In this document: piece by piece, positions 32,839 to 44,819 of the stretch
Layout: each line of letters begins with the position of its first letter
Position numbering within the stretch: the stretch's first letter is position 1
Assembly: GCA_946902985.2 (NCBI GenBank)
Contig: OX336389.2
Coordinates: 982,822,482 to 982,886,481, forward strand
Reading direction: 5' to 3'
From: Meconema thalassinum
Lineage: Eukaryota > Arthropoda > Insecta > Orthoptera > Tettigoniidae
Length of the DNA stretch: 64,000 nucleotides
Program-made: the position numbers and the translations under genes
Notes under the pieces: model-generated
Told to the model about the DNA's origin: nothing
What the model saw: the letters and a program-made list of their open reading frames with translations, nothing else
The model's database searches: none

Positions 32839-33668
32839 TGTAATGGTTTCTTAGTTAGTGCCCCATGTTGGTAGCGACAAATGAAACGTTTTGCTAGCCC
32901 CTAACGTTGAGCGTACAATGTGGCAGTTTGGCTAGCCCACACTGTTGGGAGATAAATGTAATTGTTTACCTTTGCCTAAGCTATGTTGTTTTAATGGGCG
33001 CCAAGACCTCAATGCAATGTTGAAATCTAAATTTGTATTTAACAACGTCTAGCTCTGGCAGAACACCTTCAAGACACTATTCACTCAGATCGTGGTATGA
33101 TTTGATCATTAACCCAACAAACAATTTCACGGCGCGTCGAACGATATATGCACACGCCGGCTCCCCACTCTTCAGCCGACTCCTAGCTTACGTTGTCTCC
33201 GCTGATTGGCTGTACCCCACTCGCTATACTCCCCTTCTCTGGGTCATTACACTCGGCGGAAGGGTTCCGTTCCAACAATTCGCCTTTCCTGGACGATGCG
33301 ACCCAAGATTGCGTCATGCTTCTCGACAGGAATCAGCTTGTATTCGAATTCCCAGTGAGTCATGTCTCTCAAATACCCTAACTGACAAAACTCCGTAAAA
33401 TTCCGTAATCAAATAATTTTCTATGATATCGTCGTTCGTAATAATTTGCATGATAGCGTTTTCTAAGACATAGAAAACCTATCTGAATGCTAATAATTTT
33501 TATAAAATGCTCCGAAAATATCTAAATAATAATTATAATAAATTAATAATAATAATAAATTAACATGAAAAATTCTCTTGGCTGAACAATTTGCCGCGTA
33601 AATAAACATAGAATGGCTTCCTACTGACTTATGCCAGTTGCATAAAACCCCTCGAAAAACACGTTACA
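32839..33668 (-). repeat. 3' LTR of Gypsy B, with 612-bp deletion
   Basis: Aligns with 40120-41561 at both ends. The stretch from just after AACAAACAATT to just before TCACGGCGCG is missing (junction near 33127). Confidence 0.92.
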
Positions 33669-34742
33669 TATTCGCCTCGGATCATCGGATGATTTACCGT
33701 GACGACGGTCCATTATCCGATTATCCCAGACACGTTAATAAACCCCATCCAAAATACATATTACATAAATGAAATCACCCTAAATTACAGATATATACAC
33801 TCATATTTTTTCTTCACGCACTTTGCGTCAAAGTTTGTTGTCACTATGGATTGCACTTTGCAACCAGTCCAATGTTTTACATATGGAATAGTGTTCCATG
33901 GATATTTCCGCCTCTCAAATTTCTCTATGTTGGAGAAATAGACATAATTAATGTGTGAGCACTATGTATTTCTGATGTCATATCACACGCATTGAAGGTG
34001 TTCTGATATATTTATATCACCATAGAACTCCCTAATTTCACTGGAGGTCCCCTCCTTAAGGTGAAATTTAATCTCACTTATCACTGAGCACACGATCACA
34101 CTATTGTGGCAGCGCCTCGTGACCATAATACTTAATCTCTCTTTAAAGATGATTAAATTAATATTGACTTCTGAAAAAAAAAAAAAACAGTAAATGTGCA
34201 TTACATATAACACCAAATATTTCTGTGCCGTAATCGCCCTGTCTTGTTAAGTTCCCTTAGACCATATTCTACTTAATACTAGTTCTCAACACAGATCAGT
34301 TCTTCTCACACAAATAATACCTCTGTACAAATTATCTTAAATTACACACTTACAAATCTTACATGGCGAGGCCGTAAACAGAAATCACGTGTGCTGATAT
34401 GTATGAGTTTCATGAAGGACTGTCTCGCATTCTGATGGCCCATCTTTTATCTCGTGGACACCTTAAGCTAACAAGCCCTATACAAGCGCTCCCCCATCTC
34501 TTGGAGATAAATGGGAACCCATCAGCGCTGCCAAAAATGGCCTTGGTGCATCGAGACAATTTAGTGCTCAACAGCATCCGACAATCCCGTCATATTTCCC
34601 TGTACCTTAAAAACTCTCATTTACTTACATACTACCCCCCTGTGTGACTTCTGATACGCCTGCCTTAAGACCAGATCTTCCACGCACCAGACACCACACT
34701 TACTCATTTGATAGGCTGGCTCGCCAGCTAAACACACTCACT
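33669..34742 (-). other. Gypsy B 3' untranslated region
   Basis: Lies between the integrase stop and the 3' LTR. No ORF with retroviral features is seen on the minus strand. The purine tract next to the LTR is weak. Confidence 0.5.
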
Positions 34743-36164
34743 TTATGACACATATTTTCGTAGACTATGTATATTATACGTTCCGTATAATCTGTTTCCC
34801 TCACTATTCTCCAGCACATATGCTGTTTTCCCAATACGTTTGGAAACTATAAATGGGCCCTCGTAGAGATAAAAGAACTTGGACATGACTTTCTCTAGCT
34901 TATTTGACTGTTTCGGCACTCTAAGTAAGACTCTGTCTCCCGGCTCGAATAGGTCAAATTTAGTTTCTTTTTGTTGGCGAATTCTCTTTTGTGCTGACTT
35001 AGATAAATTCTGTTTCGCCAACTGGACAATGTAATCCATCCCCGGTTGCTTACCCTCATTTAATCCCAACACCCTCGCTAGTTCATTTTGTGGTCTTTTT
35101 CCGAAGTGAACTTCATATGGCGTCAATTTCGTGCTCTCATGCTGGACAGAATTCAGCCAAGTCTCGACCTTGGGAAGATGTCCAACCCAGGCCGCATGCT
35201 TGTCATGCACTAGAGTCCGAAAAAGACGAGCCACTTCCCTTAATGGACGCTCTGCAGAATTACCCTGAGGGTACCTTACAGAGGAATGAACGTGTGTCAT
35301 ACCAGCTTCCTGCATACTGGTTCTCCATTTCTTTGCAGTAAACTGTGGTCCACTGTCAGATAGTATCCTGAGAGGAATGCCAAACTCAGGTACATACTTA
35401 TTAATGATCAGACGGCTGCACGCTAGTCCCGTGGCTTTCCTTAGCGGATATAGCTTGACATACTTACTAAATGCGTCAATAACTATAAAAATGTACTCGT
35501 AGCCGTACTGTCCTTTAACGATCGGGCCAAATAAATCCACACACAGTAGTTCGCCGGGACTACTGGTGAGAACTGCAGATCTCTCCCCCACTAAATATTT
35601 AACTGGATATTTACTCCTTTGACAGGTGTCACACTTAGCTAAAATCCTCCTAACATCCCTTCCCATTTTACTCCAAATGAAGTCACGACCAATTTCATAG
35701 AAGACCTTGGCAGCACCAAAGTGTCCTAATTCCCTATGAATGAACCAAATTAGCTCCTCCCGCAAAGAGGCAGGAACACATATTGCCCACCGATTATTCC
35801 TACATTTCCTTGCAAGAAGCCCATCCTGCATCTTGTACGTGAACCGTCCTACTTTCACATACTCTTCTTCACCTATTTCCAACCTAGCCAGTGGCTCCTT
35901 TAACTTAACGTTATCACGTTGCTCCACTAGCATATTTCTCAGTGTCTGTAACGATGCCCTGTTGCTACTGTCCACACATGCACATATTAAAATACCGTCC
36001 TCTGCTTTAACCACAGGATAATCCCTACATAAATTAGTGTCCCTCGATAGCATGTCTGCAAGAATGTTATCTTTACCTTTAATATATTTTACTGTGAATT
36101 CGTATTCCTGCAGAGCAAGAATCCACCTACTAACTCTGTTAGAACTGAGTTTACAAGTCCTCAT
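34743..36164 (-). CDS. Gypsy B pol, RNase H end and integrase
   Basis: The 473-codon frame begins in the RNase H tail (GKDNILADMLS). It has the integrase zinc domain (H142, H146, C177, C180). The catalytic triad sits in CVDLFGP (D209), ILSDSGPQF (D269) and the NSAE block (E304); D269 and E304 have 34 residues between them, the DD35E spacing. A C-terminal domain with GDRVLLR and GPF-VSKRIG follows. It integrates element DNA. Its start is a frame artefact: it continues the ORF at 36196-38040 after a one-base break. Confidence 0.88.
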   Translation of the reverse strand: MRTCKLSSNRVSRWILALQEYEFTVKYIKGKDNILADMLSRDTNLCRDYPVVKAEDGILICACVDSSNRASLQTLRNMLVEQRDNVKLKEPLARLEIGEEEYVKVGRFTYKMQDGLLARKCRNNRWAICVPASLREELIWFIHRELGHFGAAKVFYEIGRDFIWSKMGRDVRRILAKCDTCQRSKYPVKYLVGERSAVLTSSPGELLCVDLFGPIVKGQYGYEYIFIVIDAFSKYVKLYPLRKATGLACSRLIINKYVPEFGIPLRILSDSGPQFTAKKWRTSMQEAGMTHVHSSVRYPQGNSAERPLREVARLFRTLVHDKHAAWVGHLPKVETWLNSVQHESTKLTPYEVHFGKRPQNELARVLGLNEGKQPGMDYIVQLAKQNLSKSAQKRIRQQKETKFDLFEPGDRVLLRVPKQSNKLEKVMSKFFYLYEGPFIVSKRIGKTAYVLENSEGNRLYGTYNIHSLRKYVS

Positions 36165-36195
36165 ATACAGTAATGCAGGGTGATCTGTGTGGATC

Positions 36196-38040
36196 TCAAA
36201 TTTCCCCCCCTACTAAATACATTCTAAATTTCCCTAAACTGAAAACAATACCTAAAAGCTCTAACTCAGTAATCGTGTATCTTTTCTCTGCTGCAGTCAG
36301 TCCTCGCGAGGCTAAAGATACAATGCACAGATTACCCTCATCATCTTTCTGACATAATACTCCAGCAATGCCTATATGTGAAGCATCTGTCATAACCACA
36401 TATTCCTTATCTTTTAACGGATATTTCAGCACTACAGCTTTCTCAAAACCTTCCTTCAGCGCTCTAAAAGCCTGATCATGCTTGGACTCCCATCTCCACC
36501 GAGTCCCACTTTTAAGCAATTCCCTGAATGGTTCTACCAACCCAGAGTATTTAAGAACGAACCTCCTGAAAAAGTTGCAAATTCCCAGGTAAGTTTTTAA
36601 CTGTTTAACATTCTGTGGCACCTCTGCGTTAAGTATCTTATTAACCCTACTTTCCTCTGGTGTTACACCTCTACTCGACACTCTATGACCTAAAAATGTC
36701 ACTTCTGACTGACAGAATGACGACTTAGACAGCTTCAAAGTGAACCCTGCCTGATCTAACTTCTGAAAAACTATATTTAAATGACATAGATGCTCCTCAA
36801 AACTGCGTGAACTAATTACCATATCATCAATGTAAATGGTTACAAACTCTCCTGTGTCATCCCCTAATGCGATGTTTAAAGCCCTAATTAAAGCTGCTGA
36901 ACTACTCTTTAACCCATAAGGTGTTCTACAAAATTGATAAAGGTTATATTTATGACTAAAAGCTGTAAATGGTCTATCTTCGTACATAAGTGGCACTTGC
37001 CAAAAACTGGAACTCAAATCTACACAAGTGAAATACTTCTTCCCCTCAAATGTTTGCATTAATTCTTCTATTGACATAGATTTCAGCTGATCTGAACTAA
37101 TTCTACTGTTAACCAAACGAGCGTCTAAACAAATACGAACAGTGCCGTCGGTCTTGGGTACCGTTATCAAAGAATTAACATACGGACTGTTAGAGTGCTC
37201 AATAATCCCATCTTCAAGCATCTGATTAATTTGTGCCTCAACTGCACTCTGATAAGCGAAAGGTACAGGATATCTATGTCCTGTGAATACTGACCTATCA
37301 ATAACGTTCAATGAATGCGTATAGCAATTGGCCATACCAATGCGATCCTCAAAAACTCTCCTATTACACAATAACACATCATAGAGCCGAACACATTGTT
37401 CCACCTCTATATTACCCTGAAATGCAGCATCACGTAACGAGTCCTCTAGACTTCCGTTCGTAATCACACTGCCCACAAAACATGGAGAACCCCGCTCTAC
37501 GGCTGGCGATATCTCATTTAAAGTACACATCACACCTACAATACTACTCCTCTGAATATGGTCATTGAACGCTACTTCTACTTCAGAATCTCCCCATTTA
37601 AATTTCAAACTCCCTACATCATAACATAAGTTACCAGACACTCTACTTAGCCACTCTGAACCCAAGATAACACTGAATACTAAATTTGGAATTACAAGGC
37701 AAATCTGCTTCTCTACATGATTATTAATTTTAATGTCTACTAAAACTTGCTTAGAAATTACTTTAGACCTCTTCCCAACAGCTGTGATAACAAAAGTGCT
37801 TTTAATTGGCAGCTCCTCAAAATTTACTCCAGTTCCTTTCATTTTATCATAAAATGCACTACTTATGCAACTCTTCATACAACCACTATCAATTAAAACA
37901 TCTGTGTACGCCTCGGACACGTGAAATTTAACTATGGGGCTCTTACTAACCACTTCCTGAATAATACCTTCATCATTTAGTTCATGTAATAATTCATTTC
38001 TTACATTTAGGTCATAGGGTTCCTGTATAATTGTATGCAC
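36196..38040 (-). CDS. Gypsy B pol, protease-reverse transcriptase-RNase H
   Basis: 614 codons. Aspartic protease signature LIDSG at residues 49-53 and a second protease block (SVILGSEWL) near 123-131. RT spans about 255-450, with CVDLSSSFWQVP near 339-350 and the catalytic YIDD at 403-406. RNase H begins near 545 (VVMTDASHIG). The frame ends early because a G run on the minus strand (plus 36204-36210) has seven bases, where six would keep the frame open into 36164. It lies in the -1 frame relative to gag. The first ATG-like codon is not a true start; synthesis is probably as a Gag-Pol fusion. Confidence 0.88.
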   Translation of the reverse strand: MHTIIQEPYDLNVRNELLHELNDEGIIQEVVSKSPIVKFHVSEAYTDVLIDSGCMKSCISSAFYDKMKGTGVNFEELPIKSTFVITAVGKRSKVISKQVLVDIKINNHVEKQICLVIPNLVFSVILGSEWLSRVSGNLCYDVGSLKFKWGDSEVEVAFNDHIQRSSIVGVMCTLNEISPAVERGSPCFVGSVITNGSLEDSLRDAAFQGNIEVEQCVRLYDVLLCNRRVFEDRIGMANCYTHSLNVIDRSVFTGHRYPVPFAYQSAVEAQINQMLEDGIIEHSNSPYVNSLITVPKTDGTVRICLDARLVNSRISSDQLKSMSIEELMQTFEGKKYFTCVDLSSSFWQVPLMYEDRPFTAFSHKYNLYQFCRTPYGLKSSSAALIRALNIALGDDTGEFVTIYIDDMVISSRSFEEHLCHLNIVFQKLDQAGFTLKLSKSSFCQSEVTFLGHRVSSRGVTPEESRVNKILNAEVPQNVKQLKTYLGICNFFRRFVLKYSGLVEPFRELLKSGTRWRWESKHDQAFRALKEGFEKAVVLKYPLKDKEYVVMTDASHIGIAGVLCQKDDEGNLCIVSLASRGLTAAEKRYTITELELLGIVFSLGKFRMYLVGGEI

Positions 38041-38090
38041 AGGGCATGCTACAGACTGAGATTCTGACCTTACTTCGCAGCCTGGTTCGC

Positions 38091-38097
38091 GTTTAAA
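38091..38097 (-). promoter_or_regulatory. candidate -1 ribosomal frameshift site U UUA AAC
   Basis: The minus strand reads T TTA AAC in the gag frame, eight codons before the gag stop at 38070-38072. After a -1 slip here the frame is open through CEVRSES into the protease ORF. The heptamer is a canonical X XXY YYZ slippery site. A downstream RNA structure was not evaluated. Confidence 0.6.
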
Positions 38098-39493
38098 GAA
38101 CCGCTACAGCTGGCCGTAGTACTACTAACTACTAAACTGGTCTGGTTGTTCTGGGCTGTGTTGTCATTGTTTGGCTGTATATTACTACCACTAGGCTGTC
38201 CTCTTCCTTGACCCCTATTCTGGTTGTAATTATTGTCATTATAATTTCTCCCTTGATTTCCCCTGAAATCATTGTTTCTCCCTTGATTTCCCCTGTAATC
38301 ATTATTCCTCCCTTGATACTGATTACCATAGCCATTTCCTCTGTTCTGATTTAGCTGATTACTATTATTTCTATTTTGAGCGTTGGCCCCTTCGCCACCG
38401 TTCCCTTGAACTTCCTGATGCCTGGCTTCGTTAGGTCTATTATTATTATTACCCTGGTTCCGATTGAAATTGTCCTCATGACCCCCTCTCCCTAGTGCAT
38501 CAAATGTGCTTAACAAATTTTCTACTTGTGATATAGTCTTTACATTCTGGATACAAGCAGCCTCCTTGATCCTATAGGGAAAGTGCCTAAGTAGCAACCT
38601 CACCACATCACTTTCCTCCTTCAAGCCATCCAGATATTTACACACTAATACCTGCCCTAAAAAGTATTCGGTCATGGTGGAGCTTCCTTTAGGGTTATAT
38701 TTACCACACACTACTCCCTCACGATGCTGCGACTGAATAACCTCATTCCAGAACTTTTCACAGAATTTCATTTTAAAATCATTGATATCAGTAAACTTGT
38801 CTCTGTAGACAGCAAACCAATTCCTCGTTTCCCCCACAAACACTTGTTCTAAAATTTCAACTACCTGGCACCACTCAATACTACCATTTTCCAACCTTTC
38901 CCCGAATTTATTTTCTATAGTGTTCATGAACTCCATTGGGCACCCCTGTCGATTGCTGAACTTACCCAGTTCTACCTCCCTGTGTGTGCTATTCACAAAA
39001 CTGGCCTATTCTGACTATTTTCTTGCCTGATCCTAGCTTTTAATTTTAACTCTAATTCTGCGATTTTCTCCTCAGCCTTCCTCTCAATACTGTTTACTGT
39101 TAATTTAATGTTTCCTTCTGATTCTTCTACTTTATCATATAGCTTTGCTTGTTTCTCCTCAATCTTGCTAATGCTCTCTCTATTACTCTCTCTTAAATCA
39201 TTTACTTCTGCAACTATTTGCGAGTGGACTTTCTCAATTCTACCCCCCAGCTGTTCCTTAACCTCTTTAGTAGCCACGTGAATTTTGTCAATTTCTCCCC
39301 CCAATTGCTTTTTGACCTGCTGTGTTTCCAGTTGCACTAGTTCTTTTAAATTTTCAGCCTGTGTACTGATTCTAATTTCCAACTCCTCCTGTACTTTTCC
39401 TAATTTTCTGTCTACATCTGCAATAATCTCTTTAGCCTTTTCTTCCATCACCCCCCTGATCTCACCTCTAATCAGTTCGAATTTGTCACTCAT

Positions 39494-39810
39494 TTCCCTA
39501 CTGTTTTGTTCTAATTTAGCATTTAAAGTTTCATTACTCTCTCTATTTTCCCTACTGTTTTGTTCTAATCTGGCGTTTAATGTTTCATTACTCTCTCTAT
39601 TTTCCCTACTGTTTTGTTCTAATTTAGCGTTGTTTTGTTCCAGTTTAGCATTTAAAGCGTCTGTACTTTCTTTATTTTCCCTACTGTTTTGTTCTAATTT
39701 TGCATTATTCTGTTCTAATTTTGCATTTAAAGCTTCTGTACTTTCTTTATTTTCCCTACTGTTTTGTTCTAATTTTGCATTTAAGGCATCTGTACTTTCT
39801 TTATTTTAAG
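39494..39810. repeat. 54-bp tandem repeats within Gypsy B gag
   Basis: TTTTGTTCTAATTT...CTTTATTTTCCCTACTG repeats on the plus strand with internal duplications. On the minus strand they encode a charged coiled coil. The plus-strand open frame here is a shadow. Confidence 0.8.
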
Positions 39811-40119
39811 GCATCACTACTAACTTTGTTCTGATACATGAACTCGAGAAGTAAAGTTTTTAATTCTGGTTGGCCGCCTACACTCCCTGTATCGGGATTT
39901 ACCTCCGCTACCCCGGTACTACCATCACTCGACATACTGCTCGTATCATCACTCTCCAGTTGATGACCACTACGTAACCTCATCTGTCTTTCTTCTCATC
40001 CCCCATAATGATATACACTGATACAGACAAATAACCCCCAAAATACAGGCACAGAAATATATACCCTTCTCCTTCCACAAATGTTATTAGGTTTTCAGCC
40101 CCAAGTTGTCGGCGACAAA

Positions 40120-41561
40120 TGTAATGGTTTCTTAGTTAGTGCCCCATGTTGGTAGCGACAAATGAAACGTTTTGCTAGCCCCTAACGTTGAGCGTACAAT
40201 GTGGCAGTTTGGCTAGCCCACACTGTTGGGAGATAAATGTAATTGTTTACCTTTGCCTAAGCTATGTTGTTTTAATGGGCGCCAAGACCTCAATGCAATG
40301 TTGAAATCTAAATTTGTATTTAACAACGTCTAGCTCTGGCAGAACACCTTCAAGACACTATTCACTCAGATCGTGGTATGATTTGATCATTAACCCAACA
40401 AACAATTGTATCAGGAGAAGGAATTGGTCTATATCTAATGCTACCTACTGAAAGCAAAGATTGCATTGTAAAAGAAAAGAATTTATTATATAAAACAAGT
40501 ATAGCAAAATTAATAATAATAATAAGTACAAAATTTAAATTGGAGCGTTGTGATTTGAATATTACCGATAGAAAACTACGTGAAAACGGAGTCTGATAAA
40601 TTGATTTTACTCTTATTTCCAAGCTATGAAGTTACTGAAATATGAAATGTAAAACAAAGAAAAATGAGAGATTGCGTATTTCTGCGTCATTTGCGCTTAC
40701 CATTGGAAATTGCCAAGACATTTCCCTCGTACTTGCTGATGCTGTGAGCTTCCCACAGTCTCCTGGACGTCGTCATCTCCGTCGGAATTTGATGATATTC
40801 TGGTAGATTAGATAATTCTATGGTCCGTACCTCGGACCCAAACACTCGTACAACCAAGTTTTACAAAAGTTCGTCGCTAACTCCACTGAACATCGGAGCG
40901 ACACGCACTTGCGACCGTACTCTGCAAGTTCTACACAGATTGTCCCTAACTCCACTGAACATCGGAGCGACTCGCACGCGCATCCATACTCCTCAAGTAT
41001 TTCACAGATAGTCCTCGTTTCACGGCGCGTCGAACGATATATGCACACGCCGGCTCCCCACTCTTCAGCCGACTCCTAGCTTACGTTGTCTCCGCTGATT
41101 GGCTGTACCCCACTCGCTATACTCCCCTTCTCTGGGTCATTACACTCGGCGGGAGGGTTCCGTTCCAACAATTCGCCTTTCCTGGACGATGCGACCCAAG
41201 ATTGCGTCATGCTTCTCGACAGGAATCAGCTTGTATTCGAATTCCCAGTGAGTCATGTCTCTCAAATACCCTAACTGACAAAACTCCGTAAAATTCCGTA
41301 ATCAAATAATTTTCTATGATATCGTCGTTCGTAATAATTTGCATGATAGCGTTTTCTAAGACATAGAAAACCTATCTGAATGCTAATAATTTTTATAAAA
41401 TGCTCCGAAAATATCTAAATAATAATTATAATAAATTAATAATAATAATAAATTAACATGAAAAATTCTCTTGGCTGAACAATTTGCCGCGTAAATAAAT
41501 ATAGAATGGCTTCCTACTGACTTATGCCAGTTGCATAAAACCCCTCGAAAAACACGTTACA
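40120..41561 (-). repeat. 5' LTR of Gypsy B
   Basis: 1442 bp, TG...CA ends. CTAC at 41562-41565 matches 32835-32838. Contains two or three degenerate copies of the roughly 69-bp unit (GAACATCGGAGCGAC...). Confidence 0.93.
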
Positions 41562-41565
41562 CTAC

Positions 41566-43860
41566 TATCATGACAAATCCGGGTTCTAGCAAAATCAAAG
41601 TCTAAATGGAATCCGTAAACAAGGTTGAAATAAGAACTGATGGTTTTAAGAAATAACCTTCGGGTCATTCATACGACGAAATGTGTGGCTCCAATACTAC
41701 TCCTATAAACCTGAGCCATCGAACCTGCTATTTGATTGATGATCGAAAAAAATCTCCTCATTCCTGCGACTTAAACATGCGCACCTGGGAATGGCATTTC
41801 AACTACTCCACACACATAAATTTTCTTCCCAAAATGTATACAATAAATCAAGCCTCTGCTTGTTATCAACACTGGAAGATTAATAAACTCACAAGTTTAT
41901 TTTATTTTACCATTCAGTTCAACCCGTGAATTTACCATACATATGAAAATCTTTATTTCACTTTCGAGTGTATTTACGTCATGATTTTATATAAATACAA
42001 AAATATCCTATTTGATACAAATATCCTTTGCTTCCCGTTTCATGCCTCTCCGTGTTATCTGAAAAATATACTTTGCTCATTGCAAATATTAACTGTTCAA
42101 CCAGAACTGAAATGTTGGTTGAATGCAGGCTTGCGCTAACCACTCTCCTTCGGAAAATCTCCTGTTCCAAACTAGAAATGATTAAACTACTTCATAGGCT
42201 CTCTCTCAATACATGTGATTATTAGAAAATATAATATCCAAGAATTATTTAGAAAAATTATGAAAATTATTATTATTATTATCAGTGGATTATTATTATT
42301 ATTATTTGTTATATCATTTTAAATGTGTTTAGTTATCATCTCATTATGTGAGAATCCACATGTTCGAATCTTCGAATATGAAAAAAAAATATCCATTCCT
42401 CAACAAAAATAATTTAACTCAACCATTACATCGACGGTTTTCCGTGATATCCCTAAAATATGAAATATTCAAATAAATGCTCGAAATGCTCGGTCATCGA
42501 TCCTAAACTGTTCTGAGTGCTGAAAATACTCAGAATAACTCTAATATATCTTGCGTAAATCATTGCAAGATTTAAATACGAAGAAAAATAAATGTGTTGG
42601 TCATCTGCCGAAAAATAGTTTGTTCCAATTAGCTAGGCATAATATAATTCAAATGTGGCTTACATTTCTTGATGGTCTTGAAGCGTAGTGAACCTGGTCT
42701 GTACCAGATTTATCCATAGACATGCCCTAGCGGACAAGCATGTATAATCCTTGTATCGGCCGCCATTATATACCCACAATCCGTCTAGTAAGACATAGTG
42801 GTAGTATCTCTTGACGTTTGAAGTAACTGTTGATTCATTTTAATATGGGCTTCTATCAAAGCCATAGCAGTTTGTTTAAATGGGGTCAGATCTAAGTGAT
42901 CTATTCTTAGATATGTCAGTTGTAACATAACTCACGGTAATCTTATCAATACAAGAAGACACTGACAGTCTAACCAATCAACGGCTTTTCTGAAGATCGT
43001 TCCCTGGGCATGGCTTCACACCATCTACCATGCGCTAAGCAACCTGTAGTTTCCCTTGCGTAGACTAACGAACACCACCGTGATCGACTGGTCTTCAGTG
43101 TACTGATAGATCGAAGTGGTTAACAAGTTACCAATATGAAAACTGACTGAAATGGACTAAACATCCAAGTATTAGGTTATTACTGGACTGTGACAAAGTA
43201 CTAATTCTAGACAACGTCTAGCATATGTCCATGTAGAAATATAAATATTTCCACTAATGTCTGTAGAAAAAAAATTCAATCACCTCAGTGATTCTCCTCG
43301 CCGGAAACTTACTAAGTTCCACCTCGTAGCGCAGCACTTTTGTGACTATCACAACTTTGAAAATTACTTCTGCGTAGATCCGGCAACCATGTGCCTTGGC
43401 TCAGCGTAGAGGCACCTTGCTAGGCAAGTGCTTGTGTTGAAGTGAGCTATCGATGCCTCGGCCGGCCGGCTTTTATTCAAAACAGCCAGGGTCACGCGTC
43501 ATCACGCTGAAATCTGGAAATCCTCATATCTCTGGTATCCCTGGTCCGATTTACTTGATACTAAGTGCATTCTCTTTCATTTGGCCGTGCCAGTAATCTG
43601 ATCCAAGTCTCAAGTCTTTACTCCATGGTTAACTATTTAATCAATAAATAGCCTCGACCTCTGCTATTACTCGCTACGTCACTTGACATGCAGTTAGCGG
43701 TATATTCTTTCCAATTGCTTCGAGAAGCAATGTAGCGCGATATTCAAATATCTCAACTTTCAAAAGCGGCTGTAGCCTTTCTCTTGATATCTAGGTGTCT
43801 GAATCTTGGAATACCCATTCCTAGAGTTGGGCACAATACGTGTCATAATTTTTGCCGCCT
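41566..43860. other. no assigned gene; TTA microsatellite
   Basis: ATT repeats lie at 42270-42310. Nothing else with supportable identity is seen. Confidence 0.4.
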
Positions 43861-43868
43861 TTCAAAAA

Positions 43869-43946
43869 TCACTTACCACGGTCAGGAGCGAACCTGCAAT
43901 CTTGGGGTTAGTAATCCGACATGATAACTACTCACCCACCGTGGCA
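43869..43946 (-). mobile_element. tRNA-like SINE head
   Basis: Minus strand: GGTGGGTGAGTAG (A-box-like) and GCAGGTTCGCTCCTG (B-box-like), 34 bp apart. Body not identified. Confidence 0.4.
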
Positions 43947-44264
43947 AGTGAGTAGGTGATAGGAGAAGTATTCATCAGGTTTTACACAGACAGGCTTCAA
44001 ATCTAATAATCACAATGAATGGCTTTTTTAAAAGAAATTTTCAAGTACAGAAGCGCCTAAAAATAGTTTTTTTAGAACAAGGAGCTGATGCGACAAGCTT
44101 GCAGTACAAATGTACATACCATGTACAATATTCTTTCTGAGAGCAGAAACAATTGAGAGACGGGGAAAGTGCCCTTGTTTAGATCACCAGGGGTATACTG
44201 GTACTGCTACTACCGTTAATATGGATTGGCTCTATAAACAAAAACTGGTTCCATTCAATTAATT

Positions 44265-44500
44265 TATGTATTTATTTTACTTTATACCGACCGTGGCAGC
44301 TACACATGTTAAGGTTTAAGGCCATGGTGGCCAGGCTGTCTCCGGAATTCGTTGACGAGTGGGCTCGATTCAAATCGCAGTCAGCCATCCTCGAAATGGT
44401 TGTCCGCAGATTATTTTCAATACCGGGACGGTCCCTTTTATTAGGCCATGGCCACTTCCTTCCTTATCTCATTCGTCTTCATTAATTTAAACTCTCATTA
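44265..44500. mobile_element. SINE-like fragment
   Basis: Includes TTTATTTTACTTTATACCGA and a GGCTCGATTCAAATCGCAG B-box-like stretch. Identity is weak. Confidence 0.3.
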
Positions 44501-44819
44501 ATTCTTCTCAGGAGTTTTGCAATCAGAAAGAACATTCGACCGTAAAAAGCACCCTTCACGTAGCAATTCTCTCACCTTATCCCCATGGAAACTGGAATAA
44601 TAAGTCGAGTTAATAAAGAATTTGCAATTACATCTCACCACTACACTACACAAGATATCACGCGGTACACGGCCAACGAGAAAGACAGGCCATAATGCGT
44701 AAAGCAAATCCTTTTGTTGCGTAGGCAATGTAAATTGCCTAGTGATTTTACGTAACAGTTGATAGCAATTTATGAGCATCAGAAATGTGGTATTTTATAC
44801 CAATTTTCATGAAAAGGAA

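Larger units (their letters stand above)
38070..39983 (-). pseudogene. Gypsy B gag, two frame breaks
   Basis: Starts MRLRSGHQ at 39983. After about 60 codons a 29-bp slippage deletion within 54-bp coding repeats shifts the frame (near 39808). Those repeats (39494-39810) encode an 18-residue coiled-coil motif of NAKLEQNSRENKES type. The coiled coil continues to 38993, where a further one-base break moves the frame to the last part (38070-38996). That part carries a gag capsid-like domain (WCQVVEILEQVF, then NWFAVYRDKFTDINDFKMKF) and a Gly/Asn/Arg-rich tail in place of zinc knuckles. The tail has repeated GNQGRNNDFRGNQ-type units. Confidence 0.8.
32839..41561 (-). mobile_element. Gypsy-type LTR retrotransposon B, full length
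   Basis: The element is flanked by CTAC at 32835-32838 and 41562-41565. The 5' LTR is 40120-41561 (1442 bp) and the 3' LTR 32839-33668 (830 bp, with a 612-bp internal deletion). In minus-strand order it holds gag with two frame breaks, protease-RT-RNase H, RNase H end plus integrase, and about 1.07 kb without an ORF before the 3' LTR. No env-like gene is seen. Elsewhere the LTRs are nearly identical, so insertion is recent. Two solo LTRs of the family lie nearby. Confidence 0.93.

Noticed and set aside
33669..34742. env gene of an endogenous retrovirus in Gypsy B
   Set aside because: No minus-strand ORF of useful length, signal peptide or membrane anchor is present.
39285..39809. 174-codon plus-strand ORF opposite Gypsy B gag
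   Set aside because: Shadow of the 54-bp coding repeats on the minus strand.
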